Positions 1 to 6,894 of a DNA stretch of 8,385 bases are shown here, piece after piece. Below the pieces are notes generated by a model. That model was not told where the DNA came from. It saw nothing but the letters and a program-made list of their open reading frames with translations, and ran no database searches. The DNA lies in assembly GCA_023431245.1 (NCBI GenBank), contig JAEYXO010000369.1, forward strand, positions 1 through 8,385, given 5' to 3'. The stretch's first letter is position 1; each line of letters begins with the position of its first letter. The position numbers and the translations under genes are program-made. The DNA comes from Pseudomonadota bacterium. Its GTDB lineage: Bacteria; Pseudomonadota; Gammaproteobacteria; Burkholderiales; SG8-41.

Positions 1-107
1 TGCTGGAGTAGCGGCCTGCCGGCCAGAGGCGCATACTGCTTGGGCAACTCCGCAAGCATCCGGGAACCGCTGCCCGCGGCCGGGATCAGTGCAACATAAC
101 GCGGCAT
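1..107 (-). CDS. ispD: 2-C-methyl-D-erythritol 4-phosphate cytidylyltransferase, N-terminal fragment (runs off left edge)
   Basis: IspD transfers CMP from CTP to methylerythritol 4-phosphate in the cytoplasmic MEP pathway for isoprenoid precursors. Only 35 complete codons are in the window, read leftward from an ATG at 107-105. The visible N-terminus has a hydrophobic first strand (RYVALIPAAG) followed by the nucleotide-binding signature GSGSRM and then ELPKQY. This is the characteristic PAAGxGxRM...PKQY stretch of IspD. Arg16 and Lys23 sit where the E. coli enzyme has its CTP-binding Arg20 and Lys27. The motif begins about four residues earlier than in E. coli, which fits a normal start. No strong Shine-Dalgarno is visible upstream of the ATG. 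Related nucleotidyltransferases (IspD-like TarI, other GT-A sugar nucleotidyltransferases) share the glycine-rich part, but PKQY favours IspD. The remainder, including any fusion to IspF, lies outside the window. Confidence 0.9.
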   Translation of the reverse strand, partial: MPRYVALIPAAGSGSRMLAELPKQYAPLAGRPLLQ

Positions 108-245
108 CGGCGTGCTCTGGCGTCGTAGAATGACATGTCGAAACAGGTTGCTCGAGGAAATCAATAAGCCGGAAAGACAGCGAACAGATTGTAACAGCAG
201 CCTGCACGCACTCCCGCCCGCCGATTCGACACGCAACAACCCGAC
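108..245. other. Divergent intergenic region between ispD and the amrA-like gene
   Basis: These 138 bp separate two divergently oriented start codons, so they should hold promoters for both directions. The central part (about 150-200) is noticeably more AT-rich than the flanking coding DNA. A short perfect palindrome GACATGTC lies at 132-139. I could not identify a convincing -35/-10 pair with 16-18 bp spacing on either strand, nor a recognisable operator or riboswitch. The promoter role is inferred from gene orientation only. Confidence 0.4.
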
Positions 246-800
246 ATGCCCGCCAATCCCGGACACCTGCTGCTGCCCCTGGCCCGCACCGCGATCAGCC
301 GTGCGCTGGGGCGCGACATGCAGGCCCCCGCCGCTGACGCCGCATGGCTGCGCACTCCCGGCGCCGCCTTCGTGACGCTGATCCGCGACGGGCGCTTGCG
401 CGGCCGCCGCGGCACACTGGATCCCGTGCGTCCGCTGCATGACGAGGTCATGGCCAATGCGGTCGCCGCCGCGCTGCGCGACCCCTGCTTCGCGCCCTTG
501 ACAGCGGACGAGCTGCCGGACACGGCGATCGAGGTTACCGTCCTGTCAAAACCCGAACCCCTGGACACTTCGAGCGAGGCAGCCGCGCTCGCAGGCATCC
601 ATGCCGGCGTCCACGGCCTCGCATTGCGCTACGGACACCACCACGGCATTTTCCTGCCGGAGGCCTGGTCGGACCATGCGGACCCCGCAGACTTCCTCGC
701 CCATCTGAAGTACCGGGCCGGCCTGCCGCCGGATTTCTGGGACCCCGTGATGGAATTGCGGCGCTACACCGCGGCCTGCTGGCGCGAAAGGGAGTCCTGA
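246..800 (+). CDS. AMMECR1-domain protein (AmmeMemoRadiSam system protein A-like) with altered signature
   Basis: A 184-residue protein consisting of essentially one AMMECR1 domain, the usual size for bacterial AmrA proteins. The core GAAFVTLIRDGRLRG (about residues 39-53) is followed by a region matching the family's 'RPL..(D/E)V..NA..AA.RDP.F.PLT..EL' pattern (about 62-93), then IEVTVLSKPEPL, then HGIFLPEAW and a DPADFLAHL...AGLP segment near the C-terminus. The biochemical role of the family is not settled. In prokaryotes it is often encoded with a Memo-like protein and a radical-SAM protein, neither of which is in this window. The family's hallmark LRGCIG is here LRGRRG: Arg54-Arg55 replace the Cys-Ile. 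The ATG at 246 is the only start available before the in-frame stop at 192-194, and no clear Shine-Dalgarno precedes it. The gene ends 4 bp before the next start, and that gene's ribosome-binding site lies inside its last codons, so the two are probably translationally linked. Confidence 0.85.
   Translation: MPANPGHLLLPLARTAISRALGRDMQAPAADAAWLRTPGAAFVTLIRDGRLRGRRGTLDPVRPLHDEVMANAVAAALRDPCFAPLTADELPDTAIEVTVLSKPEPLDTSSEAAALAGIHAGVHGLALRYGHHHGIFLPEAWSDHADPADFLAHLKYRAGLPPDFWDPVMELRRYTAACWRERES
788..794 (+). promoter_or_regulatory. Shine-Dalgarno for the HD-GYP receptor gene
   Basis: AAGGGAG lies 10 bp upstream of the ATG at 805, inside the final codons of the preceding AMMECR1-type gene. It is the clearest ribosome-binding site in the window. 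It supports the start at 805 and suggests coupled translation of the two genes. Confidence 0.7.
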
Positions 801-804
801 GGGG

Positions 805-3800
805 ATGCCCGACGCGCGCAAAAAATCCAGGCTGCCGCTGACCGCAACACTCGCCTATGCCCTCGCGGCAACCGGATGGATCGTCATCGGCTTCTTCATG
901 TCGAGCCTGCTCGATGACGGCGGCACCACCTCGATGTTCGAGCTCTACAAGGGCCTCGCCTTTGTTGCCGTGACCGGCTGCCTGCTGTTCATCGTGCTGA
1001 AATTGATGGACAGCGGCACGGCCACCGACGCCACCTTCGGACAGCTCGCCGAGGAATTCAGGCAATCGATCCGCATCGGCGAGCGCACCATGCGCTGGCT
1101 GCCGCCGGGGCTGGCGCTGATCGTCATCGCGCTGTTCTGCCTGCTGCTGCTGGGCCTGTACTGGACCCGCAACAACACGCTGGAGGCCGGCGAACGTTCG
1201 GCCGACGCCCTGCGGCACACGATCGCCGCGCAAACCGGCAGCGCGATACAGGTCATCGACCTGACCCTCGGTGAAATCGCGCATGAACTGGCCGAAAGCC
1301 GGACGCGGGACCCCGATGCCGAACTGCGCCGCCGCATGGAACACGTTCCGGCGCTGGTCAGCGCCATCCGCGTGCTCGACGGCGACGGCCGGCTGATCCA
1401 CGACTCGGATCGCGGCGCCCTCGGCACCGACTTCTCCAGCCGCGATTATTTCCGTCATCACCGCGACAGCGGGAACAGCGGGTTCTACATTGGTGAACCC
1501 CTGCGCAGCCTGTCCACTGACACCTGGTTCGTCAGCGCCAGCCATCCGGTGCGGGCGGCGGACGGCAGGCTCCTCGGCGTGGTGGTCGCGGCCATCGGGA
1601 TGGAGCGCTTTGCCAGGTTCTGGCAACTTCCCGGACTGGACAACAACAGCAGCATCGCCGTCTTCCGCAGCGACGGCACACTGCTGATGCGCAGCCCCCA
1701 TGCCGGGGAGCAGATCGGCAAATCCTTCGGCGATGCCGGGTTCTGGCGGGAACGGGTATCGGGGCAGGACAGGGGGCTCTACCACGGCGCCAGCGGCATC
1801 GACGGCCAGTCGCGGATCTTCGGTTTCGGACGTGTCCCCGGTTATCCGCAGCTGCTGGTTTTTGTCGGCCTTTCCGAAGATCACCTGCTCTCGCCCTGGC
1901 GCCGTCTCGCCGCAATCAGTGTCGGCAGCTTCCTGATCTTCGCCGGCCTGATACTGATTCTGGCCTTCATCCTGCTGCGCCAGCTGCGGATGCGCATCCA
2001 GTCGCAGAAAAGGGCCGCCGAGCTGGCGCGCTACCCGCTGCAGAACCGCAATCCCGTGTTCAGCGTCTCGCACCGCGGCGAGCGGCTGTTCATGAACGAT
2101 GCCGCGCGCCGGCTGTTCCAGGAGCATCGCGGCAGCGCCGAAGCTCAGCAACTCGACACCGCGATCCAGGAAATTGCCGCGGCAAATGCCTCCGGCAGCC
2201 GGGAATTCACGATGGGCGCGCGCAGCTACTCCGCATCCTTCGTGTCACACGCCGACTGCTGCGACGTCTACCTGATGGAGACCACGGCCCTGCGCCAGGG
2301 AGAAGGCCTGCTGCAACTGTTCTTCGACCTGCCTTTCATCGGCATGGCCACCTCCTCGCCCGAGACCAAGCGCTGGCTGCGCTGCAACGACCGGCTCTGC
2401 GAAATCCTCGGCCATCCCCGCGAGCAACTGCTGCAGAAATCCTGGCCGGAAATGACGCATCCCGATGACCTGGCCGGCGATCTTGCGAATTTCGAACGGG
2501 TGATGCGCGGCGAAGCCGACGGCTACACGATGGACAAGCGCTTCCTGAGGCCCGACGGCACGAGTGTCGATGTGGCGATGAACGTGCGCGCGGTTCGCCG
2601 CCCCGACCGCTCGGTCGAGCTGTTCATGTGCACGGTGCAGGACATCACCGAGCGCAGGCAGCGCGAACTCCAGCTGCGCCGGCAACGCAATCTCTACGCC
2701 GCGCTGTCGGCGACCCACGAGGCGATCATCCGGCTGCGCGACCGCGAAGCCCTGTTCACGCGCATCTGCCGCATCGCCGTGGAGGAAGCCGGTTTCGCCT
2801 TCGCCTGGATCGGCCTGCTCGAACCGGCCACCGGCGCGGTCAATCCCGTTGCCCGCCACGGCGAGGACGGCGGCTACGTCGAACGCCTGCGGGTCACCAG
2901 CGACCCGCAACTCCCCGAGGGCCGCGGCGCCACCGGCCTGGTGATCCGCGAGGGCCGCCACCGCATCGTCAACGACATCCAGGCCACGCCCTACATGGCG
3001 CCGTGGCACGAGGCCGCGACCCGCGCCGGGGTCCGCGCATCCGCCGCCTTCCCGATCCGCGAGGGCGGCCGGATCACCGGCACGCTGAACCTGTATTCGC
3101 GGGAAAGCGGCTGTTTCGACGCCGAAATCGTGCGCATGCTCGACGAGATGGCCGCCGGCCTCTCCCACGCGCTCGACACGCTGGAAAGCGAGCGCCAGCG
3201 CGACATCGCGATGGCCGCCCTGCGGGTCGCCGAGGAACGCTGGCAGCTGGCCCTGGAGAGCGGAGAACACGGCGTCTGGGAATGGAACGTGCAGACCGGC
3301 GAGGCCTTCTACTCGCAGCAGTGGAAAGCCATGCTGGGGCATGCCGCCGGAGACATCGGCAACAGCGCCGACGAATGGAAATCCCGCGTGCACCCCGAGG
3401 ACCTCGCCGGCGCGACCCGGCAGATCGAGCGCCACCTGCGCGGCGAGACGCCGGTCTACACCTCCGAGCACCGCCTGCGCCACCGCGACGGCCGTTACCT
3501 GTGGATACTCGACCGCGGCAAGGTCGTCAGCCGCAGCGACGACGGCCGGCCGCTGATGATGAGCGGCACCCAGACCGACATCACCGCCCGCCGCGAGGCG
3601 GAGGCGCGCCTGCGCGAAAGCGAGGCCCGGTTCAAGGGACTGGTCGAGCAGTCGATTGTCGGCATCGTCATCGTCGACGGTGACACGATGCGTTACGCCA
3701 ATCCGCGCATCGCGGAGATTCTCGGCTACGCCACGGACGACATCCTCGGCGCCGGATTCTCGCGGCTCATACACCCCGAGGACTTGCCCGGGGTCAGGGA

Positions 3801-4584
3801 CCGGATCGCCGGCGTGCTGTCCGGGGAGTTCCACGACATCCGCCACGAGTTCCGCGCGCTGCGCAGGGACGGCAGCATCGTGCACCTGGGCACCCACGGC
3901 AGCCGCACCGAGTATGCCGGCCGCCCGGCGGTGATCAGCGTGGTGCAGGACATCACCGGCCGCCTCGAAGCCGAGCGCCAGCTCACCGTGTACGTCTCCC
4001 GCCTCGAAAATTCGATCATGCACACCGTGGAGGCGATTTCGCAGATGGTCGAGCTGCGCGACCCCTATACCTCCGGCCACGAGCGCCGCGTCGGCGACCT
4101 CGCCGCAGCCATCGCCCGCGAACTCGGGCTCGACGAGAAGCAGGTCACCGGCCTGCGCGTCGCCGGCAATGTGCATGACGTGGGCAAGATCACGGTGCCC
4201 GCCGAGATCCTGTCCAAACCGGGAAAACTTTCGGCGGCCGAGTACGAAATCGTCAAAACCCACGCCGAAAAAGGGTACGAGATCCTGAAGAACATCGACT
4301 TTCCCTGGCCGGTGGCGAATATCGTGCTGCAGCACCATGAACGCATGGACGGCAGCGGCTATCCGCGGGGCCTGCAGGGCGAAGACATCATGCTGGAGGC
4401 GCGCATACTCGCCGTGGCCGACATCATCGAATCCATGAGCACGCACCGCCCCTACCGCCCGGCGCTGGGCCTCGAGGCCGCGCTGAAGGAAATCCTCGCC
4501 CGGTCCGGCAGTCTGTACGATCCCCGGGTGGTCGCCGTGGCGCTGCGCCTGTTCCGCGAACGGGGATATCGCCTTCCCGATTAA
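805..4584 (+). CDS. Membrane-bound Cache/PAS/GAF receptor with C-terminal HD-GYP c-di-GMP phosphodiesterase domain
   Basis: A 1,259-residue receptor. Hydrophobic stretches at about 12-36, 47-67, 98-120 and 369-391 suggest four membrane helices. The segment at about 121-368 would be periplasmic and resembles a Cache/PDC sensor (SRDYFRHH, then a second strand-rich lobe). The cytoplasmic part reads as a weak PAS-like domain (about 405-497), PAS (500-617, ending DITERR), GAF (about 640-795), PAS (about 812-932, ending DITARR), PAS (about 940-1055, ending DITGRL) and HD-GYP (about 1070-1259). The HD-GYP core is intact: H1092, H1124-D1125 within HDVGK, H1153, H1177-H1178 within HHERMDGSGYP, and D1206 within VAD, with spacings matching the metal ligands known for the family. 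The GYP signature is 1185-1187. HD-GYP domains hydrolyse c-di-GMP to pGpG/GMP, so the output should be lower c-di-GMP in response to periplasmic and cytoplasmic signals. There is no GGDEF or EAL domain, so no opposing activity in the same chain. The start is supported by AAGGGAG 10 bp upstream. The ligand is unknown. Domain borders are estimates by eye. Confidence 0.93.
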   Translation: MPDARKKSRLPLTATLAYALAATGWIVIGFFMSSLLDDGGTTSMFELYKGLAFVAVTGCLLFIVLKLMDSGTATDATFGQLAEEFRQSIRIGERTMRWLPPGLALIVIALFCLLLLGLYWTRNNTLEAGERSADALRHTIAAQTGSAIQVIDLTLGEIAHELAESRTRDPDAELRRRMEHVPALVSAIRVLDGDGRLIHDSDRGALGTDFSSRDYFRHHRDSGNSGFYIGEPLRSLSTDTWFVSASHPVRAADGRLLGVVVAAIGMERFARFWQLPGLDNNSSIAVFRSDGTLLMRSPHAGEQIGKSFGDAGFWRERVSGQDRGLYHGASGIDGQSRIFGFGRVPGYPQLLVFVGLSEDHLLSPWRRLAAISVGSFLIFAGLILILAFILLRQLRMRIQSQKRAAELARYPLQNRNPVFSVSHRGERLFMNDAARRLFQEHRGSAEAQQLDTAIQEIAAANASGSREFTMGARSYSASFVSHADCCDVYLMETTALRQGEGLLQLFFDLPFIGMATSSPETKRWLRCNDRLCEILGHPREQLLQKSWPEMTHPDDLAGDLANFERVMRGEADGYTMDKRFLRPDGTSVDVAMNVRAVRRPDRSVELFMCTVQDITERRQRELQLRRQRNLYAALSATHEAIIRLRDREALFTRICRIAVEEAGFAFAWIGLLEPATGAVNPVARHGEDGGYVERLRVTSDPQLPEGRGATGLVIREGRHRIVNDIQATPYMAPWHEAATRAGVRASAAFPIREGGRITGTLNLYSRESGCFDAEIVRMLDEMAAGLSHALDTLESERQRDIAMAALRVAEERWQLALESGEHGVWEWNVQTGEAFYSQQWKAMLGHAAGDIGNSADEWKSRVHPEDLAGATRQIERHLRGETPVYTSEHRLRHRDGRYLWILDRGKVVSRSDDGRPLMMSGTQTDITARREAEARLRESEARFKGLVEQSIVGIVIVDGDTMRYANPRIAEILGYATDDILGAGFSRLIHPEDLPGVRDRIAGVLSGEFHDIRHEFRALRRDGSIVHLGTHGSRTEYAGRPAVISVVQDITGRLEAERQLTVYVSRLENSIMHTVEAISQMVELRDPYTSGHERRVGDLAAAIARELGLDEKQVTGLRVAGNVHDVGKITVPAEILSKPGKLSAAEYEIVKTHAEKGYEILKNIDFPWPVANIVLQHHERMDGSGYPRGLQGEDIMLEARILAVADIIESMSTHRPYRPALGLEAALKEILARSGSLYDPRVVAVALRLFRERGYRLPD

Positions 4585-4608
4585 AAATATCAATAAAAAC
4601 AAGTACTT
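4585..4608. other. AT-rich spacer between receptor and permease genes
   Basis: This 24 bp spacer (AAATATCAATAAAAACAAGT at its start) has only a few G or C residues in a strongly GC-rich neighbourhood. It directly precedes the ATGATG start of the permease and holds no Shine-Dalgarno-like purine run. It may ease translation initiation by staying unstructured, or hold an internal promoter element. Both are inference. Confidence 0.4.
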
Positions 4609-6234
4609 ATGATGAAACAGTCACTGCACGCCTGGCTCGACCGCAACATCCTCGCGCTCGGACGGGAAATGCGCCTGTCCTACCTGCCGCCGCTGATGGT
4701 CTACATGGCCGCCGGCATCTCCGGCCTCACCGGCATCGTCGGCACTTTCTTCGTCAAAGAATACCTCGGCCTGTCGGCGGCCTTCCTCGCCGCACTCGGT
4801 TTCTGGGCCGGCATCCCCTGGGCGCTGAAAATGCCGCTTGGGCATCTCGTCGACCTGATCTGGCGCTGGAAAAGCGTGCTGGTGTTCATCGGCGCCGGCA
4901 TGATCGCGGCAGGCCTGTCGATCATGATCGGCCTCCTGGGCGACCGCGAGGCGATGGCGGCGGTGATGTCGCCGGGCGCCTGGTACGTGGCCAGCGGGCT
5001 GCTGGGCGCGACCGGCTACGTGCTGCAGGACGTGGTCGCCGACGCGATGACCGTCGAAGCCGTGCCGCGTGTCGACGCACAGGGCAATCCGGTCGATCCG
5101 GCGCAGCGCAAGCTGATGAACACGACGATGCAGACGCTGGGCCGTGTGGCCATCATCGGCGGCAGCGTGCTGGTCGCCGCGATCAACCTCTACGTGTTCA
5201 GCGGCGTGCATGCGCTGTCGGAGGCCGAAAAGGTCGAAATCTACCGCAGCATCTACCTGATGGCGCTGTGCATACCCGCGATATCCGTCGCCGGTGTGCT
5301 GTCGGCAATGTGGCTGCGCCGACGCGACGCCGGGCGGCTGCGCGCGCAGGGCCGCGGCAGCGCCGAAATCGAGGCCCTGCTGAGCGGACGCGTCGAAACC
5401 ACGCAGCCGAACTGGTGGATCCTCGGCGGCAGCGCCGCCTTCGTCGCCTTCACGCTGGCGATGGGCTTCAGCAAGCTGCCCTACAACCAGGAAATCATCT
5501 TCGCCGGCTCCTTCGGCATCATTTCCTTCCTGCTGCTGCGCCTGTTCCGCGAACTTGAGCCCGACACCCGCGCCACGATGCTCGGCACGGTGATCGTGAT
5601 TTTCGTGTTCCGCGCGATGCCGGGCCCGGGCGAGGGCATCACCTGGTGGTTCATCGACGAACTGAAATTCGACCAGCACTTCATTGCCGTCCTGTCGCTG
5701 ATCGGGTCGGTGCTGACGCTGGCCGGCATGTTCATCTTCCGCCGCTTCATGGCCGACCACTCGATCGCCTATGTCGTCGGCGCGCTGACGCTGCTCGGCG
5801 GCCTGCTGTCGCTGCCCTACGTCGGCATGTACTTCGGCCTGCACCAGTGGACGGCAGCGATGACCGGCGGCGTGGTCGATGCGCGCTTCATCGCGCTGGT
5901 CAACACCGCGCTCGAGTCGCCGCTGGGCCAGATCGCGATGATCCCGATGCTGGCCTGGATCGCCAATTCGGCCCCGGCCCACCTGAAGGCCACCTATTTC
6001 GCGGTGATGGCCTCCTTCACCAACCTCGCGCTGTCGGCCTCGGCGCTGGGCACCAAGTACCTCAACCAGATCTATATCGTGTCGCGCGAGGTGAAAGACA
6101 AGAGCGGCGCCGTGACAGTGCCCGCCGACTACAGCCAGCTCGGTGAACTCCTGATCGTGCAGTTGATCATAGCCGTAGGGGTGCCTTTCGCAGCAATCGG
6201 CTTGATCCGCCTGATGCGCCTGCGCAGCGCCTGA
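4609..6234 (+). CDS. MFS permease, BT1/folate-biopterin transporter-like
   Basis: A 541-residue, strongly hydrophobic inner-membrane protein with about 12-14 candidate membrane helices. The N-terminal half carries features of the BT1 (folate-biopterin transporter) branch of the major facilitator superfamily: FFVKEYLGLS at about 47-56, followed by a helix with GIPWALKMPLGHLVD, and LQDVVADAM at about 139-147, which resembles the 'DVVVDALV' helix-4 motif with two acidic residues. A cytoplasmic loop rich in Arg (about 235-260) links the two halves. Substrate cannot be read from the sequence. AmpG-like muropeptide permeases and PucC-like proteins are related alternatives. Two ATG codons are adjacent (4609 and 4612) and neither has a recognisable Shine-Dalgarno. 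The gene starts 24 bp after the HD-GYP receptor and ends 14 bp before the small HD hydrolase, so it is probably co-transcribed with both. MFS membership is fairly secure and the subfamily less so. Confidence 0.75.
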   Translation: MMKQSLHAWLDRNILALGREMRLSYLPPLMVYMAAGISGLTGIVGTFFVKEYLGLSAAFLAALGFWAGIPWALKMPLGHLVDLIWRWKSVLVFIGAGMIAAGLSIMIGLLGDREAMAAVMSPGAWYVASGLLGATGYVLQDVVADAMTVEAVPRVDAQGNPVDPAQRKLMNTTMQTLGRVAIIGGSVLVAAINLYVFSGVHALSEAEKVEIYRSIYLMALCIPAISVAGVLSAMWLRRRDAGRLRAQGRGSAEIEALLSGRVETTQPNWWILGGSAAFVAFTLAMGFSKLPYNQEIIFAGSFGIISFLLLRLFRELEPDTRATMLGTVIVIFVFRAMPGPGEGITWWFIDELKFDQHFIAVLSLIGSVLTLAGMFIFRRFMADHSIAYVVGALTLLGGLLSLPYVGMYFGLHQWTAAMTGGVVDARFIALVNTALESPLGQIAMIPMLAWIANSAPAHLKATYFAVMASFTNLALSASALGTKYLNQIYIVSREVKDKSGAVTVPADYSQLGELLIVQLIIAVGVPFAAIGLIRLMRLRSA

Positions 6235-6248
6235 AACCGGATGCGACC

Positions 6249-6806
6249 ATGGACCTGCGAGAACTGCCCAGCACCGAACCCGGCGTCACGGACCTGATCC
6301 TGCGCGCCGTGGCCTTTGCCGCGCACAAACACCGCGACCAGCGGCGCAAGGACAAGGAAGCCTCACCCTACATCAACCACCCGATCGAACTCGCTCACGT
6401 GCTGTGGGACGAGGGCGAGGTGCGCGACCCGCTGGTGATTGCCGCCGCGCTGCTGCATGACACGCTGGAGGACACCGAAACCTCCTGGCAGGAACTACGC
6501 GGGGAATTTGGCGAGGAAATCGCCGACATCGTGCTCGAGGTCACCGACACCAAGTGGCTGCGGAAGGAAGTGCGCAAACGCCTGCAGGTAGCCAAGGCCA
6601 AACACTCCAGCCAGCGTGCGCGCCTGGTCAAACTCGCCGACAAGATCTGCAACGTGCGCGACCTCGGCACCCGCGCCCCGGCCGGCTGGTCGCTGGAACG
6701 CAAGCGCCAGTATTACGACTGGGCAAAGGAAGTGGTCGACCGCCTGCGCGGCACCCATCCCGAGCTGGAGCGACGCTTTGACGAGGTGTATGCGTTGAGA
6801 CCGTGA
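6249..6806 (+). CDS. Small HD-domain protein, probable (p)ppGpp hydrolase (SpoT/MESH1-type small alarmone hydrolase)
   Basis: A 185-residue cytoplasmic protein covering only the HD hydrolase domain of the RelA/SpoT family, with no synthetase, TGS or ACT region. That is the architecture of small alarmone hydrolases such as MESH1. Visible motifs in order: QRRK (31-34), PYINHP (40-45), ALLHDTLEDT (67-76), FGEEIADIVLEVTD (87-100) and VKLADKICN (127-135). The inferred Mn-binding ligands are H44, H70, D71 and D131. The residues that contact or activate the 3'-pyrophosphate in Rel enzymes, the R-K pair (33-34), E74-D75 and N135, are also present, so the protein should be active. The predicted reaction is removal of the 3'-pyrophosphate from (p)ppGpp. 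Some MESH1-like proteins also act on NADPH, so the substrate needs testing. Translation starts 14 bp after the permease stop, with only a weak GGA at 6239-6241 as a ribosome-binding site. Its placement in a putative operon with a c-di-GMP phosphodiesterase is notable. Confidence 0.85.
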   Translation: MDLRELPSTEPGVTDLILRAVAFAAHKHRDQRRKDKEASPYINHPIELAHVLWDEGEVRDPLVIAAALLHDTLEDTETSWQELRGEFGEEIADIVLEVTDTKWLRKEVRKRLQVAKAKHSSQRARLVKLADKICNVRDLGTRAPAGWSLERKRQYYDWAKEVVDRLRGTHPELERRFDEVYALRP

Positions 6807-6814
6807 AAAGGTGC

Positions 6815-6889
6815 TGACTGGCAATCGGTGACTGGTAAATGGCAAAATCACCTGCCACCCACCAATTACCGTTCACCAATCACCAATCA
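6815..6889. repeat. Inverted pair of degenerate heptamer repeats (hairpin-capable)
   Basis: Two 28-nt arms, 6815-6842 and 6862-6889, are imperfect inverted repeats (21 of 28 positions match by eye) around a 19-nt centre. Each arm is itself built of 7-bp units. The right arm reads CCAATTA-CCGTTCA-CCAATCA-CCAATCA. The left arm reads TGACTGG-CAATCGG-TGACTGG-TAAATGG. The shared unit is TGAYTGG or its complement. The element fills almost the whole 88 bp gap between the small HD hydrolase and the enolase-superfamily gene and ends 5 bp before the latter's ATG. It could act as a hairpin in the leader, as a weak terminator-like or mRNA-stabilising element, or be a dispersed intergenic repeat. Its function is unknown. 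Confidence 0.75.
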
Positions 6890-6894
6890 CGCGC

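Noticed and set aside
140..200. Sigma-70-like promoter in the ispD/amrA gap (for example TTGCTC at 148-153)
   Set aside because: No matching -10 hexamer was found at 16-18 bp spacing on either strand, so a specific promoter could not be supported.
1069..1092. Possible frameshift or gene fusion within the 1,259-codon receptor
   Set aside because: The frame is continuous, domains follow one another in a known order with normal helical linkers, and no internal ribosome-binding site or composition break was seen.
535..2151. Long minus-strand open frame (538 codons) opposite the amrA-like and receptor genes
   Set aside because: Its translation is low-complexity, rich in Ala, Gly, Arg, Gln and His with no domain motif. 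It is the mirror of real plus-strand genes with clear family signatures and is expected in GC-rich DNA.
2245..4602. Very long minus-strand open frame (785 codons) opposite the HD-GYP receptor
   Set aside because: It is a codon-position shadow of a gene with intact PAS, GAF and HD-GYP motifs. The product lacks recognisable domains and has the biased composition of antisense frames.
4621..5982. Minus-strand open frame (453 codons) opposite the permease
   Set aside because: The translation is dominated by His, Gln, Arg, Asp and Ala, the typical antisense of hydrophobic membrane-protein codons. No start context or family features were seen.
6249..6806. Bifunctional RelA/SpoT enzyme
   Set aside because: At 185 residues only the HD hydrolase portion is present; there is no room for a synthetase domain and no synthetase motif.
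6815..6889. CRISPR array or classical Rho-independent terminator
   Set aside because: The repeats are 7 bp with no spacers, which excludes CRISPR. The hairpin is not GC-rich and has no trailing T run, so it is not a standard terminator.
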